A stretch of 64,000 nucleotides of DNA from Rallus limicola (GCA_022605955.1 JAKCOZ010000084.1:779001-843000), one strand, 5' to 3'; shown: positions 12,757 through 25,524, numbered from the stretch's first letter. Translations and numbers: made by a program. Notes: generated from the letters alone by a model not told the origin.

Positions 12757-15700
12757 TTTCTAATTTTTAATTCCTTGGAAAACTGCAGGTGCATGTTCAT
12801 AATTTGACAGTGCTGCATTATGGATTAGCTAGTGAAGTCTATTGTACAGTGAGCTCTGCAGTCATCTCTTTGACCTTATTGATGTCCAAGCACCGACACT
12901 GCTGCCAAACTCATGTTTAAGTGGTGTAGCTAACCACATTTTTGAAAGAATTCTATTAAAAAATACAGCCAGACAGGCCCATTGAAATTTATAAAAAGTA
13001 AATTAATAAATTGCATGTTTTGTAAATCCGAAGGCTATAAAGAAAATAATGTAGCAGCACTGATTCAGTTTTATTGTATTGTATAAAGAAAACCTTATTT
13101 TAGATATTAACGAATTAATAGTAAATTCATGTATTGTTTTGCTGGCACAGATTTAATAGATAGTTGAAGGAGCCTGTATCCTTCCAACTCTCATCCATTA
13201 GCACAAACTGGTCATGTGACATAATAACAGTAATGTGATGCAGAGGGTCAGTCTGCTTAAGTTCCTGGCTACAGGAGCTGAATCAGGTAATGAGTAAGCT
13301 ACATGCAAGTTCCTAATTCCACTGAAAGAACTATGTGCAATTGACTTTGCTACGATAGTTTCTGTCTTTGAGGTAATAGTGTGATTTGGATTATAAAAAT
13401 TAGACAAAAGCAAACTACAGATGGAAGAAGTTGGAAGCCATAAATTTAGAAAGAGGAGTAAATTGTAAAATGGAAGAGGCTTGTCTATCAAGTGTGGATG
13501 TAAAGAGATGAGTTTTGAATAGACAGAGAAAGGAAGCAAAGCCTAAAGAAAATGAAGCTTTACATAAACCCTTGACTGGCTGCTATGTATTATATCCCCA
13601 CTCAGGTACCCTTTCTGCTGTCAGTTTTTATCTACTTTGTATCCCTTCTTTGTCTAACTTTTCCACAACCTCTCACCCTGTGTCAGTTTACCTTATGTGT
13701 AGCTTTTAACTTTTAAATTCCACCAAATTCTATGTCTACATATCTGTCTTTAAGCCTTTGAGTCTGTGAGTGCCAGTTCTTTTTCTAGCCTTGTCTTCCA
13801 CCTCTTGTTTTATTAGTACTTATTTTGCACCCAAAGTAACCTTGCTTTTCATCACATTTTTCTACACCAAATGCTTTGGTTGCCCTTAGTATTCACCTTT
13901 ATATTCGCATTCACAACTCTGCTGGTATTCATTCATAAAAATGAGGAAAATCAGTCCATGAAAAGTTCATCAAATGCTAAGATCAAAATCCCATCATATT
14001 GTATAAATGAACATTTAAAGATTTTATTCATTGGCATATTTATTTTTTTAGTCATATTCATTATGAGCTTTTTGCATGTTTGTGGACTTCCCTTGTCTTA
14101 AAAAAAAAAAGTACAAAATTCCTAATGTTTTTGTCTTACTGTCTTACTTTTTCCTTCTGCTCATTTATCCTTAGCATTTATGTTATTAATATTGTTATTG
14201 AAAACTTATTGTTCTTCATTAATTTTGTGTATTTTCCTGGCTTATAAACAGGTTTTTTTGAAGGTTAGCATTAAGTACTAATGGAACAGGATCCATGTTA
14301 TGGAGAGATCCAGTTAGAAATATTGAAACCAATACATAAACTAGGTCCTATTTCATCTTAAATTGGTTAAGCCTGTTTGTATTATGGGATTCACACCTAT
14401 GTTTGCTGCAAAATGTAGAAAAAAAAAAGTATTAATGAACAGTAGAGGCTGAACTAGGATATATCTCATTTACTTGAGCTGTTTTCTTTCTCTCTTATAT
14501 TTATTTCACTCTGCACATCTGTACGTTCAAGAATGTTTATATTTTTGGGAAGCCACCTTGATTTACAGGTCTTCTTTTGAGTGCATTTTACTTTCTTAGA
14601 AAAGGTTTATTTGAATTACAATGGCAGCATCATATCCTTAAGCACTTCAGATATGTTTACACCCCAATGACACACTTATTGCATTCCCATACACAGAATG
14701 ACTTTCACATAAGAAACATTCGTAAGACTATTCCTACTGAAAGCAAAATGATCAATTGTTTTATACTGGTCCAGTTTTCAGCTTCATTTCTTTCTTCATG
14801 TCAGCTGAGAGATATTTCTGCATTACCAGAAGATGCCATTTCAGTTTACATCTTAAACTATACTTTGTCCCCAGTTGATGTTGTAATATGAATTGCGTTC
14901 AGGCAGAGGCTTCTCAAGCACAACTGCTTCATTTAACAGAAGCATATAAGTATTCAACTCCCAATCCCTGGGGTTCTCCTTTGCTAACAGTTACGATGTC
15001 AGACTTACACAGGCAAGGTGTTTTGGAGAATGCAGATTTTCTGAGCCCATTAACTTATATTGTGAAATATACAATAGAATAGTGTTCTTTTCTTTTTCTG
15101 GCTTACTGTTTTAAACAAGGACACCTGAAAGAAAAAGTGTTTTGTCAGCTTCTGAGATAAGAATAAAAAATTAAATCCTAGATTTCCCTGAGATTTTTGG
15201 TACGTTTAGATGCACCAGAAATTCCTGTCTTCATCTGCTTGACTTCAGGAAGCTTTCCAACAAACTGTATCACACTTAGACTGTAGACTTTGCTAAAAAA
15301 GTAATAGAAGATTCTGTATCGATGCTAACTTCTGTGAAATTCTACCATTACAGAAATCTTAATGTGAGGACTCAGAACTGATATACTAGGGAAATATTAT
15401 CAAGAAAGGAAGAAAGGCATAAAAGGATTAATTACATGTCCAAGAGCGCCAAGATCTGTGAAAGAAGTGAATTCTGCCTCTCTGCCTTAAGAGGACTAAT
15501 ATTTCCTCCTGGAGTTGGCTGGGTGTCTAATAAGGTAACTTACATTTTGTTCTCATTCTCTATCCTGAGAAGATTCAAGGAAGAACTTGAATATTTAGCT
15601 ACATCAAGAAGAGATTTGAATTGTACTGTTTGTTTTGATATATGGTAAGGAGGTGAAGGCAGATTAAAAGAGGTCATTCACTGAGTCAAGAAAATAGTCT

Positions 15701-15933
15701 CCCTGAAAAACTGGAAGCTGATGGCTATCATTAATTTTTAAAATATCAATATTTCTGGATGCTAGTTATTTTACTTAACATTGACTGGTTTTCTATAATA
15801 GCTCCCCTTATAAAAGTGTGTTGATAAAGGATACATTCATAAATACCTTATAACTTTTCGGTCTTTCAATTGGGTTATCCCATGAATGCAATGGGGATTG
15901 CGTGGATGGCTGGCCATAGAATCTGAGAGCTTG
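12757..15933. other. Presumed intron; one weak exon candidate at 15570-15644
   Basis: AT-rich noncoding sequence. A pyrimidine-rich acceptor (ctcattctctatcctgag) precedes a 75-bp open stretch ending at a good donor (atatg|gtaagg). It reads RFKEELEYLATSRRDLN then CTVCFDI, with one base carried in and two carried out. The phase does not fit directly between the exons at 8888 and 19091, so it is listed only as a possibility. Other open frames, such as 14577-14891, have no flanking signals or family character. Confidence 0.25.
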
Positions 15934-16125
15934 CATAGAATCACAGAATCACAGAATCACAGAATCACAGAATGGTTGGGGTTGGAAGGGACCTCAAAGA
16001 TTATCTAGTTCCAACACCCCTTCCATGAGCAGAGACACCTTCTACTAGAAAAGGCTACCTAAACCCCCATTAATCTGGGCCTTGAAGACTGCCACGGAGT
16101 GGGAATCTACAATCTCTTGTCAGTT
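15934..16125 (-). mobile_element. CR1 3'-end fragment
   Basis: A reverse-orientation CR1 3' end. It opens with four tandem TCACAGAA units (about 15940-15972), the reverse complement of the CR1 terminal 8-mer. It continues with ggttggaagggacctcaaag and the usual block about a simplified 'catgagcagagacacc' region. It fades out near 16125. It is a typical short 5'-truncated copy. Confidence 0.9.
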
Positions 16126-17319
16126 GAGTTACATTAAGCTTCTGGTTTTCCTTTCTGAATTTGAAACCTGAAATAAGCATTAACCTTTCATATGTTAAAA
16201 GTAAAGAACATTGTTGATAACCATGGGTTCACAAGCATCAGGGAATTTCCTGTGCTGTTGATTTTCCAAATTTAGCCATTTCTACTCAATGGTTGTCCAA
16301 ATGGATAGTGGCCCGAATTGAGTTTTGCTATGAAACTGCTGTAATGGATTCCCCTAATAAAACTGGGACATAATCCACCAGAGTTCAGGCAATATTACTG
16401 GCATTGTTGGGAAAATTTGTCTTCATTTCCCTGTCATACCATCACCAAATGCAATATCATTTTCAGTTGCTGAGGGCTAATATGGTTCTACATTTGTCGA
16501 TTGCTCTATCTGCTCCATCACAGCTCCACTAGGTAGTTGATAAAGCATTTCTTGGAGTCATCTAAAGTGTGAATGTACATTTGGACTATCAAAAGAGGAA
16601 AGACAGGTTGTATACCTGTAAAGGTTAGTCTTTGAGATTCCGGGTCAAAAAGTACAAGTTTTATGCCTGCTTTTATCTGTCAAAGCTCTTTGATGCTTAA
16701 AGATGTACATTTCTTTAGATGAACAGGAATAGAAATGTTGCTACATTACTTTATATATCTATGTGCTGGGCATAAGCATTTGTAGAATTTGGATGAGTTC
16801 TATGTGAGTAGAAGTCTATCTTCAAGTAACGAGGTATAAGTACAAGCTTTATGTTAACACACATATTTTAAAAATCTCTACTTTCTTTAAATACTGCTCT
16901 TATTGCTAATGAGACAATTTTTTGGCAAAATCATCTTCAGATATGATTTTGTGCCTTTAGGCTTTGAGAATCATGTTATGTGTAAGGGTTGAACATATTG
17001 AGTTATGCACATGAACTTGTTGCACCTGAACAGTGAGTGTGGGCATCATGATTGAGTAATCTGATTCCCTTCTATGGTGGAATGATTGGTTACATGGGCC
17101 AGAGAGAGTCTGTAATGTAATATAACTTAACTTTATCAAGACTTTTAACATCCTTTTCAACTCTATTTTTATTTATGAGTGAATGTGTTGGATGAATGGG
17201 TTGGTAGATAGATTGAAAAATGAGCAGGAGTTTGGACTCAGAGGATAGTAATTAATGACTCAGCTTCCAAAAGAAAACCAGTCAATACTGCAGCCTTTCT
17301 TATTCAGTTATTTTCATCA
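16126..17319. other. No gene or repeat recognised
   Basis: AT-rich, presumed intronic. The open frame at 16957-17160 on the minus strand has no supporting signals. Confidence 0.4.
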
Positions 17320-17549
17320 ATGATTGGAAGGATGAAATAGAATAGACCCTCAGTGATTTTGCACGTGAGACTAAATTGGGAAGGGAAGGTTAAGTGACAA
17401 ACTGGACTGACAAAAAATCAAGAATCTTAGGGTCTGGGCAAAAAAAAAACCCTAATAAAGTTTAAAACAGGAAGTGCAAAATCCTGTACTTCAGACAGAA
17501 TAACCTAGTGCATCAGAACTAATTGACTTATTATCAGCTCTGTGGAAAG
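17320..17549 (+). mobile_element. Old CR1 LINE, left part (interrupted)
   Basis: A decayed reverse-transcriptase C-terminal region of a CR1. The remains of the ADDTKLG block are at about 17358-17382 (ttttgcacgtgagactaaattggg). A degenerate NTGKCKILYL-like block follows near 17460-17495. The copy is cut at about 17549 by a reverse-orientation CR1 and resumes at about 17788. Confidence 0.7.
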
Positions 17550-17787
17550 AATCATAGAATGGTTTGGGTTGGAAGGCACCTCAAAGACCATCTAGTTCAA
17601 ACCCCCCTGCCATGGGCAGGGACACCCTCCACTAGATCAAGTTGCCCAAAGCCCTGTCAACCTGGCCTTAAACATTTCCAGAGATGGGTCTTCCACAACT
17701 TCTCTGGGCAGCCTGGTCTAGTGCCTCACCACCCTCATAGTAAAGAATTTCTTCCTAATGTCTAATCTAAACCTACCATCTTTCAGG
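17550..17787 (-). mobile_element. CR1 3'-end fragment nested in an older CR1
   Basis: Starts with the reverse-complement tail (aatcatagaatgg) and the well-kept ggttggaaggcacctcaaag block. It runs through the conserved 'ccatgggcagggacaccctccactag' and 'gcctcaccaccctcatagtaaagaatttcttcctaatg' stretches to about 17787. Plus-strand CR1 coding remnants flank it on both sides and join in register, so it is the younger insertion. Confidence 0.9.
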
Positions 17788-18400
17788 AGAGTTTATAGTG
17801 GATTGCAAGCTGAGTATGAACAAAATGCTCTTATCATAAATAAGGCATTGGAAGGCTTGTGTAAAATATATACAAGGAAGATATTATTTGTTTTTATTTT
17901 GCACTGAGGGGGCTTATTCCGGAGTATTTTTTTCATATTGACCTTGGAGTTCAAGAGGTATATTGAAAAATTGTGAAGGATCCAAAAGAGTGCAATCAGG
18001 AGTATGACATGGTTAGAGACCTGGAGCACATGATCTTCAGTGAGGGTTGGCTTAGCCTGGCAAAAGAAAAGCTAAAATAGCAATCAGTGAAATTTGAAGG
18101 TAACCTATGAGGATGATGGAGCCAACTTTTCCTAGTAGTGGCATTTAGTATAATAAAAGGCAACGGCCACAAGTTTCTGCTTCAGAGGGGACATTAGGAA
18201 AAGTGCTTTACTAGGAAAGTCATGCAGCAGTTTTTCAATCTGTGTGATGGAATTTCCATCCTTGGGGTATTATGAAACTTGTCTAGACAAAGCCAAAGAT
18301 GGCCCAGTCTAGTGCTGCTTGTGGTGCTACTTTGAGTGAGGTGTTCAACTAGGTGATCTCTGGACAGCACTTGTAATCAGCATTTCTATGCCTTGTACTA
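17788..18400 (+). mobile_element. Old CR1 LINE, right part (interrupted)
   Basis: Continues the CR1 that was broken at 17549. The block before the nested element reads like ISSVER and the block after it like VDCKLSMN, matching the CR1 SSVE(K/R)DLGVLVDNKLSMS region. Further along, gtgcaatcaggagtatgacatggttagagacctggag and caacggccacaagtttctgcttcagaggggacattaggaaaa match the C-terminal and 3' noncoding CR1 region, all heavily diverged. The end near 18400 is approximate. Confidence 0.65.
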
Positions 18401-19090
18401 CTGGATACTTGCATACTTCAGTTGTCCTTCTACTCCAGATTGGGTGAAAAAATGCAGTCAGTGCCTATGATCACTGTGTTTATTACACATGTAGACATGA
18501 TAGTATAGGAATTCGATGATGAATTAAATATTTCCTTTTCTTCCCATGAGCATCAGAAGATTTACATATAAAGACAAGAAAAGCCTTACTGTCATAATCC
18601 CTAAATAGTAGCAAGAAACATGTTTTTCTTATCTCCACTCCCTGGGATTCCTAATAATGTTTATATAAATTAAAACCTGTTAATGGCAGAACACTGTAAT
18701 TGATTAGCTTCTGTATGTTTACAGCTCTCTTTAATTGCTTAAAAATGCCATTTGTCAGCTTCATGTTCTATTGACAATTTTATCGATCTATCTGATTTGG
18801 GCTTTGTCTTGTCTCTCGTACATAAAACTCACATATGCAGTTCAAATGGGAAATGACTCTATTGATTTCCTTAACTTGAGCCCAAATGCTAAAGATTTTT
18901 GGATAAGCTTTCTCATTACTTAAGCCAAAATCAATAAGAGAGAGCATCTTTTAATGAAAGAGCAGTTTGAGCAACGTACTTCAGAAATGGGGTCCTGTTC
19001 ATCCTTTGCTTTACAAATCGATCTCCTTGGTTCCTTAAGTGAGGTCCAATTGGTTGACATTGTGGTTTGTCTTTGTGTGTAAACTTGCAG
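18401..19090. other. Presumed intron
   Basis: No repeat recognised. The last bases (gtgtgtaaacttgcag) form the acceptor of the exon at 19091. Confidence 0.4.
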
Positions 19091-19174
19091 CTTCAGAAAA
19101 GAGAAGATGAGCTACAGAGACAGCACAAGGAAACAGTTTCTCTGAGACAGAAAAAGGATGATCTTCTTATTGAG
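19091..19174 (+). CDS. Coiled-coil protein, internal exon (28 codons)
   Basis: An 84-bp exon with acceptor aaacttgcag and donor attgag|gtacca, phase 0 on both sides. It encodes 28 residues, LQKREDELQRQHKE then TVSLRQKKDDLLIE, which is exactly four heptads. The composition is very rich in K, R, E, D and Q with spaced Leu, typical of a coiled-coil rod. The protein is unknown to me, but this length, phase and composition are shared with the exon at 38573. It has a phase-compatible neighbour upstream at 8888-9014 and another downstream at 32370. Introns of about 10 and 13 kb would separate them. Nothing else nearby is coding. A coding exon is much more likely than chance here, but the gene cannot be named. 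Confidence 0.75.
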
Positions 19175-22100
19175 GTACCACACTATATTTTGTGTGTTCT
19201 CTAAAATTCTGGGGGTTTATGACCATTTAAAGTATATAATTAATGGGAAAAATAATATGCTTTTTAGTCCTGTCTCTGTCTATTATTATTCCTTTGTGTG
19301 TGTTATTACACTACTTAAAAATACTATATTCTTAAATGATACTAGTAGTTAATTTGGAACTATCACCTTTTATGATTTTTCTGACTACAATCCAATCATA
19401 TTTCTTTGTTAACCTGTGAATTTGTTCTGCTTTTATTTCAGCTCTAACCTGAAAAAATTAGACTTACTGGCTCTGGACTAAACTGTGTAAAATGAAATCT
19501 GGTATAAAATATAGAGAGCTGAAGTTTAAGAGCAACAGAATGAACTGGATATATCCAGCTAGTAATATGGGCAGGCCAAGTGTTCACGTACTGTACTAAG
19601 ATATCATTAACTGCCCTGAACTACATAAATTAAGCTGATTATGCTTTCACTTAATTAACTGAGAATGACCTATTGATGTATAGGCAGAGCAAGATAGAGA
19701 CTACATGCTGCACTGTACTAAATTTATAGGTTTTCAATTAGTTCTACTATTGACTGAGTCTACATAGAAAAAGAGTTTACTTTTATGTTTTGTAGCAGCT
19801 TTTAAAATTACTACGTTATTTGAAAATGTTTTGTTTGTTTGCTCTTGAATTATTTGAAAAATGATCCAGTGAAATTTGTTTGTTCATCTAAATCTATAAT
19901 TTTTGCCTCATGGCTAATTAACACCTATGTAATATTTGTCTTTGAAACTGCTGTAATGACTTATAATAAGGATTGATTAATCATCTCCAAAATATTAGTA
20001 ATTTCAAAATTTCAGTCATAACAGTTTTAGAAGTTATCTAATATTTTATTTAAAATAATATTTTAAAGATATGCAAGGAAAGTCTCCACAAAAAAATTGA
20101 TAATTTTATTATAATCTTAGTTATTTTCTTTCAACAGCTACATTGGCTGTGATTTCATTTAACCTCCATTTGAAAGAGAGGTTTTTAGAAACTTACATAA
20201 ACTACTGGATAGCGAGGTACTAAATGTATTAAATAATCTCAAGAATATATTTACAAATTTTATTCAAAAGAAAATGTGAATTTGCCAAACATGAAAGTTT
20301 TTATTATGCAGAAGTATGGACTCAGTAAGGATTTTGTTACAAATTGACTTCCGCTGTAGACATGCTTTGAAAAAATCAGTTAGAAAAAAAATATAGCTAT
20401 TAACTAGTAATACTACTTAATACTGCACATTTTTGAGAAAAGTATTAAGCTTGAAATTCTTAGCATGTTAGTTAGAACTCTTATATCAAACTGATGAATC
20501 TTCTATATGTCTATTTTAAAAATGTGTCTATTTTAAAATACATTTATTTCAAACATAAAATAATTAAACATCCTACACATAAGATTGTTTATTGATATAC
20601 AAGGCAAAAGAAAGTGTCGTGTACTCCTAGCAAAGTACCTGACAACTCATGTTTGGGTCCCTTGATCAAAGGGGTTTTTTAGCTCATTCTTAAGTATAAA
20701 GTTTTGGGGGAAATCTACCTGGTGTACAGATTCTATTTGTCCAAGATACCAAGCTAATTTAAAATCTGCATTTTTTCAAAAAATGGTATGCTAAGTGGAA
20801 GGATATGTACAGTCATAATTTCCTTGAATTAGGTTGCTATCTTTAGTCATGTAGTTCTCCTTAAGCTTGTAAAATTTTTTTTAAGAATCTATGTAGATAG
20901 GTTATAATATATAACTATTTTTATATTAATTTTCAGCTTTTAAAATTACGTTTCTCTGATTTGAGTTTTCCTTATTGATGTATGCCTATATTCAGATACT
21001 TTATGCCACAGCATCCGTCTGACAATTTATAGTTAAACCTGCACTTTGTGATTCACTGATCACCTTATTAAAATATTTCCTGATGTTTTCCCAGTATATA
21101 TTAAAGATGACTATATTGTCTACATATGCAGCACTTACTTTTCCTTCAAATATGGTCCATAAGACTTTGGTATGTGCTGGTCACAAACAGAAACCACATT
21201 GTAGTAAATTGATATAGGACCTTGACTTAACTATATAGCTGGGCTATAGAGGCAGCCCCAACATCTGGTGCTCAGCTGTTGTCCAGCTGCTATGACTATC
21301 ACTGACTGGCCAAGTCAAATCTCTGTTTTATCCCCCTTATTAACACATGCAAGTTGTTATTCTCCTATATGATAATTTCCATAATTGTTTTCTTGACTTT
21401 TCTGATTCATTTTTTGTGTTATTGTTAAAAGCTTATGAGTTCTACTACTCATCCAACGTCTGTTTGTCTCTCAGTGGCTTATCTGCATTCTCCATCCAGT
21501 ACATTTGTATTCACTTGTACCTCAGATCTTTCCCTCTTAGCCCATGTCTCTCCCTTTATCCTCTTTGCTAACATTTTTGCAGACCATTGCTTATTTTTCT
21601 CTCTCCGATTTCTTGCTGTCATTTCTAATTATCTGATTCATGTTTTAAGCCTCAGATCTACCAGTTAGATCTCTTTCTGTTGGAGGTCTTACTCTGTGGA
21701 TTCTTCATATACAGGATGCTCAGAAATTATACTTTTCTGGTATGCTGTTTTTCTCTCCCTTTTATCTTTTCAGCAATTTTCAGCAGTTCATCCACCTCAG
21801 TCATCTTGTTTCTTTTCTATGGCATAGCAAACTTTTATTCACTCACTCACAGCCGTAAGTTATCCATATTGTTTGCGTCTCTAACTTTTCCCAGTTACCT
21901 GCAAAATCTCTCTAAAAGCTCATGACTGTTATCTCTTTTCTCCTTTACTACCATAATCTCACTGAGCAAACATTTCCAACTGAAGTAGGATTGTTTTCCT
22001 GTTCCATCATTTGGAATATTTTATTCTTCTAATTTGATATCACATAAATTAATCTTTTGTTCTTAACCTTCATGTTTTTTTTTTCTTTTTTTCTAATTTC

Positions 22101-24174
22101 TGCCTCTTGTGTTTTGCTATGTCACTTGCCATGTCACATATTTCAAATTCCTCCTTTTTAGGTCCAGTGATGTCAGAGTGAAAAAGCAAAGTATATTTCT
22201 GCTCCTGCATTGGCTGCCTTTATACTTTCTTCCATTACAACCCTGAAGTGTTCTGTATTCTTTTGGATTCATCTTTTTCTTAAATGTCTTCCTGTTAGTC
22301 CACTTTATGGTGACCTTTAAATAAATTCACCAGTCAGTTATCACTAAGTTTCACATCAGTGGAAGAAAGCTGAATGATTCATTCCTCTTCTTCTTGTCCT
22401 CCAGTCAAGAACACGGAACTTTGCATAGTGTGTAACCATCAAGTTTTACAGCTTGTATATTCATGTTGTCATATTTTAATTACAGTGTTCAGGTCTTTCT
22501 TTTTCCTGTTTATCACATTCACTTACAATTAACTTCAAATTGGATTACAGATTAATTATGTCAGGAATCATGACTACTTTTGTGATGTTTTTTATTTGTC
22601 CAGCATAAGAGGCTTCACCTTTATAAGTGTAACAGTAGTAGGGTCTGCTGGTTGTAGGGATTCTCATGCTACCTGTGCTTCCTCAAATAATTCTTGGGAA
22701 TGGTTCAGGAATTTTATATAGACATAGGCACATTTCCAGTAGGCAGTCTACATGTTTAAAATTGTGGATGCTGTCTGACCTGTCAGTGACAAAGAGTAGT
22801 TCCTGGCATGTTTGACTCACTGGCATGGATGTAGTCTGTCTTGATCTTGATTGACTTTTCATGGTTGCCAATCAACAAAAAATAGTTCTGCTAATAATTG
22901 CAGTAATTTAGACTCAGAAAATATGAAATAAAATTTGTAGTATTATTTTATAAACCAAGGATAGTTCTGACTGTAAATCATCTCAAATTATTAACAACTT
23001 CCTATCTGTAGCACAACACATATATATTTTTCAGAGAATGATATATAATTATTTCTGCCAAGACATTTGCATGCCTGTCAGAAGTGGAGTACTGCTATAA
23101 AAACCCTTTTCTACCACAGTTTTGACGTGTAAGCAAAGTTCATCAGAATTCTGTAGTTGTCCTTGAATGATATTTTAGCTTCACAGGCAGTGGTAGGTTA
23201 GGCGTTCCTACTGAATGACAAACATCATTCCCTCATTCTGACAGAACTCTTTGAGCTGTATCACCCTGCATCCCAGGTTGTAGTTCTTGGACTTGTAGAT
23301 TTCTCAAAGAGGCATACTTAAACCAACTCCACTTTGTGGGTTACAGCTCATCGCATCTGTTGCCCCTGAATGTTTCTGTCAGGTAAGAAAATAAGGGAAT
23401 ATGACAAACAAAAAATGTTCACTGGAAAATATGACAAAGTAAATTATTTATGCCTTTTATTTTACTACTTTCTTCTTCAGTTATCTACCCTTATATTTTG
23501 CTTTATCTGCACAGATGAATGTGTTGCCCTGTATATTACCCTTTAATCACCATATTTGTGTCTTTCTGCAAACCTCTATCTGTAACTTTGGGAATATGTT
23601 CTTCAGCCCAGAGTTTGACTGCAACAAAGTATTGTCAACACACCCAGGGCTTTATGATCTTTTTCCTAATCTCCCTTAGGAACAGTTGCTTCAGCTCTAG
23701 TTTGAGGTGCCTAAGGCATCTACAGAACAAGCTCTCTATAGCTGTTTTCTTTGCATTTCTCTTTTTTAACTGAATGTCTTTTTAATGTATTTTTCTTAAA
23801 TGAGATAATAAAGGTGTAGTTTAACCTTAGCCCTAATAGGTATGTATGATTTCTTCCCAGAGAATGTAAGTTTGCCTGTGAGGTTTACCATCAGTTACGC
23901 TGCAAATGTTCTAAAATTCTCCAGCAAGAAAAAAAACCGAGAAAAAGCAGAATGCCTCTAGTTTGTGAAGAGCTGAACAATATTTTGCACTGTCATTGGA
24001 ACTGTCAAATGAGCATTCCAGTGGTGGGGTTTTTCTACTCATTCACTGTTGAATGTTACCTCAGATCACGATTTTACAAGGTTAGCATCTTTTGAATTCT
24101 TGTCCCTCTATATAGCCGTACTCCAAATTTGAATTGCAGGCATATAGTGTTAGGAGTACCCAGTAGTTCTGTCT
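19175..24174. other. Presumed intron; pyrimidine-rich stretch at 21430-22250
   Basis: AT-rich intron-like sequence. Between about 21430 and 22250 the plus strand is clearly C/T-rich, which produces several overlapping small open frames that I do not take as genes. An 84-bp open phase-0 stretch at 23299-23382 has a strong donor (tctgtcag|gtaaga), but its peptide is Cys/Pro-rich and unlike the coiled-coil exons. Confidence 0.35.
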
Positions 24175-24612
24175 AATCATAGAGTCATAGAATAGTTTGG
24201 GTTAGAAGAGACTTTCAAAAGTTATGTAGTCCGACTACCCCTGAAATGTGCAGGGCTATCTTCAAACAGATCAGGCTGCTCAGAGCCCCATCCAAACTGA
24301 TCTTGAATGTTACTGGAGCATATTTACCACCTCTCTGGGCAACCTGTTCCTGTGTTTCAACACCCTCATCAGAAAAAAACATCTTTCTTAGACTAGACTG
24401 AACGTGTTCTCTTTTATTTTAAAACCATTACCCCTTGATCAAAACAGGCCCTACTAAAAAGTTTGTCATCCTCCTGTAAGTATTGAAAGGCTGCAATAAG
24501 GTCTCTCTGGAGCCTTCTTTTCTGCAGCTTGAACAAGCCAAACTCCTCAGCCTGTCTGTATGGAAGAGGTGCTCCAGCCCTCTGATCATTTTTGTGGACC
24601 TCCAACAGGTAC
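24175..24612 (-). mobile_element. CR1 3' fragment
   Basis: Reverse-orientation CR1 of about 440 bp. It opens with aatcatagagtcatagaatag and gggttagaagagacttt. It continues through the conserved 3' noncoding and C-terminal stretches ('ctctctgggcaacctgttcc', 'ggctgcaataaggtctctctggagccttcttttctgcag') to 'gatcatttttgtggacctcc'. The 66-residue open frame at 24414-24614 lies inside it and is a remnant of the element. Confidence 0.9.
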
Positions 24613-25215
24613 ATGTCTTTCTTGTCCTAATCTTTCAAACTATATAAAATAATAAAAATTCATGGGTACCACACAAAACAGTGTCAAAACTTGAGGGAGA
24701 GAAATGTGGGTAGTGAATACATAAATAAGCAACACAATTGAAGAGCAACTGAAAAGTATCCACTTTCGAGTGCAGCCTCTTCACAGGTATGTTCACATGG
24801 TGGATTATTCTTAGCAATACAGTGTCTTTGTAATGAAACTTACTGGAAAATATAACTTCTTAGAAGAGCAGAATCATAGGACAGCTCTATGAAAGATACT
24901 AATTGTATCTTTTCTTCCTGTACATATATTGTATGTGGGATTAGGGTTTTTTGCCCCCCGAACTAATTAACTAAATATGTAATTGTTTAAACAAGGAAAA
25001 AGCTGAATACTAAACCCAGTTTCTTTGCACAATATGTTCTTACACTGGACCATGTCTGGATCCTGTCAGGAAAGATGCAATCCGTTTGTCTCTCCTGTGT
25101 TTCATATTTTGCTTTATGCACTTCTCCCAGATGTCTCACTTAGAGTGGGCAGAAGCCAGAACAGCATCTCACATGCTGGATAGACATTCTTTAAAATGAA
25201 GTGTTTTAATATCGT
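24613..25215. other. No gene or repeat recognised
   Basis: AT-rich intron-like sequence between a CR1 fragment and an LTR fragment. Confidence 0.4.
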
Positions 25216-25500
25216 CCTTATTTCAGCTGAGATGATAGAGTTTATTTTCTTTCTAGTAGCTGGTATAGTGCTGTGTTTTGGATTTAGGATGAGAATCATA
25301 GTGATAACAAACTGATGGTTTTAGTTGTTGACAAGAAGTCAAGGACTATTCAGCTGCTCATACTGGCCTGCCAAGGAGGAGGCCTGAGATCTACAAGACA
25401 CTGGTAAAGGACACAGCCAGGACAGCTGAGCCAAACTGGCCAAAGGGATATTCCATACCTTATGTCAACATCATCAGTATATAAGTGGGAGGTAGGAAAT
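25216..25500 (+). mobile_element. Endogenous retrovirus LTR fragment (promoter side)
   Basis: About 285 bp of a long terminal repeat. It starts near ttcagctgagatgatagag and continues with gctggtatagtgctgtgttttggatttaggatgagaat and gctgttgacaagaagtcaagg-like blocks. It then has acagccaggacagctgagcc and aaagggatattccatacc, and ends with a TATA box (tatataa at 25478-25484). I recognise these blocks from LTRs that are widespread in bird genomes; this is from memory, not a search. The first 120 bp recur at 56597-56720. No retroviral coding sequence is attached. The 3' part of the LTR is missing and an old CR1 follows. Confidence 0.75.
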
Positions 25501-25524
25501 TCAGGCAAATGCCAACTGATATAA

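Noticed and set aside
12207..12818. Long open frames on both strands (203 and 160 codons)
   Set aside because: They are translations of the AGGGA and GAAG arrays; a 5- or 4-bp repeat without stop triplets is open by default.
23299..23382. 84-bp phase-0 open stretch with a strong donor (gtcag|gtaaga)
   Set aside because: Same length and phase as the coiled-coil exons, but the peptide (ISQRGILKPTPLCGLQ...) has no heptads, the acceptor is weak and the frame is closed by the stop in the acceptor itself. Probably coincidence.
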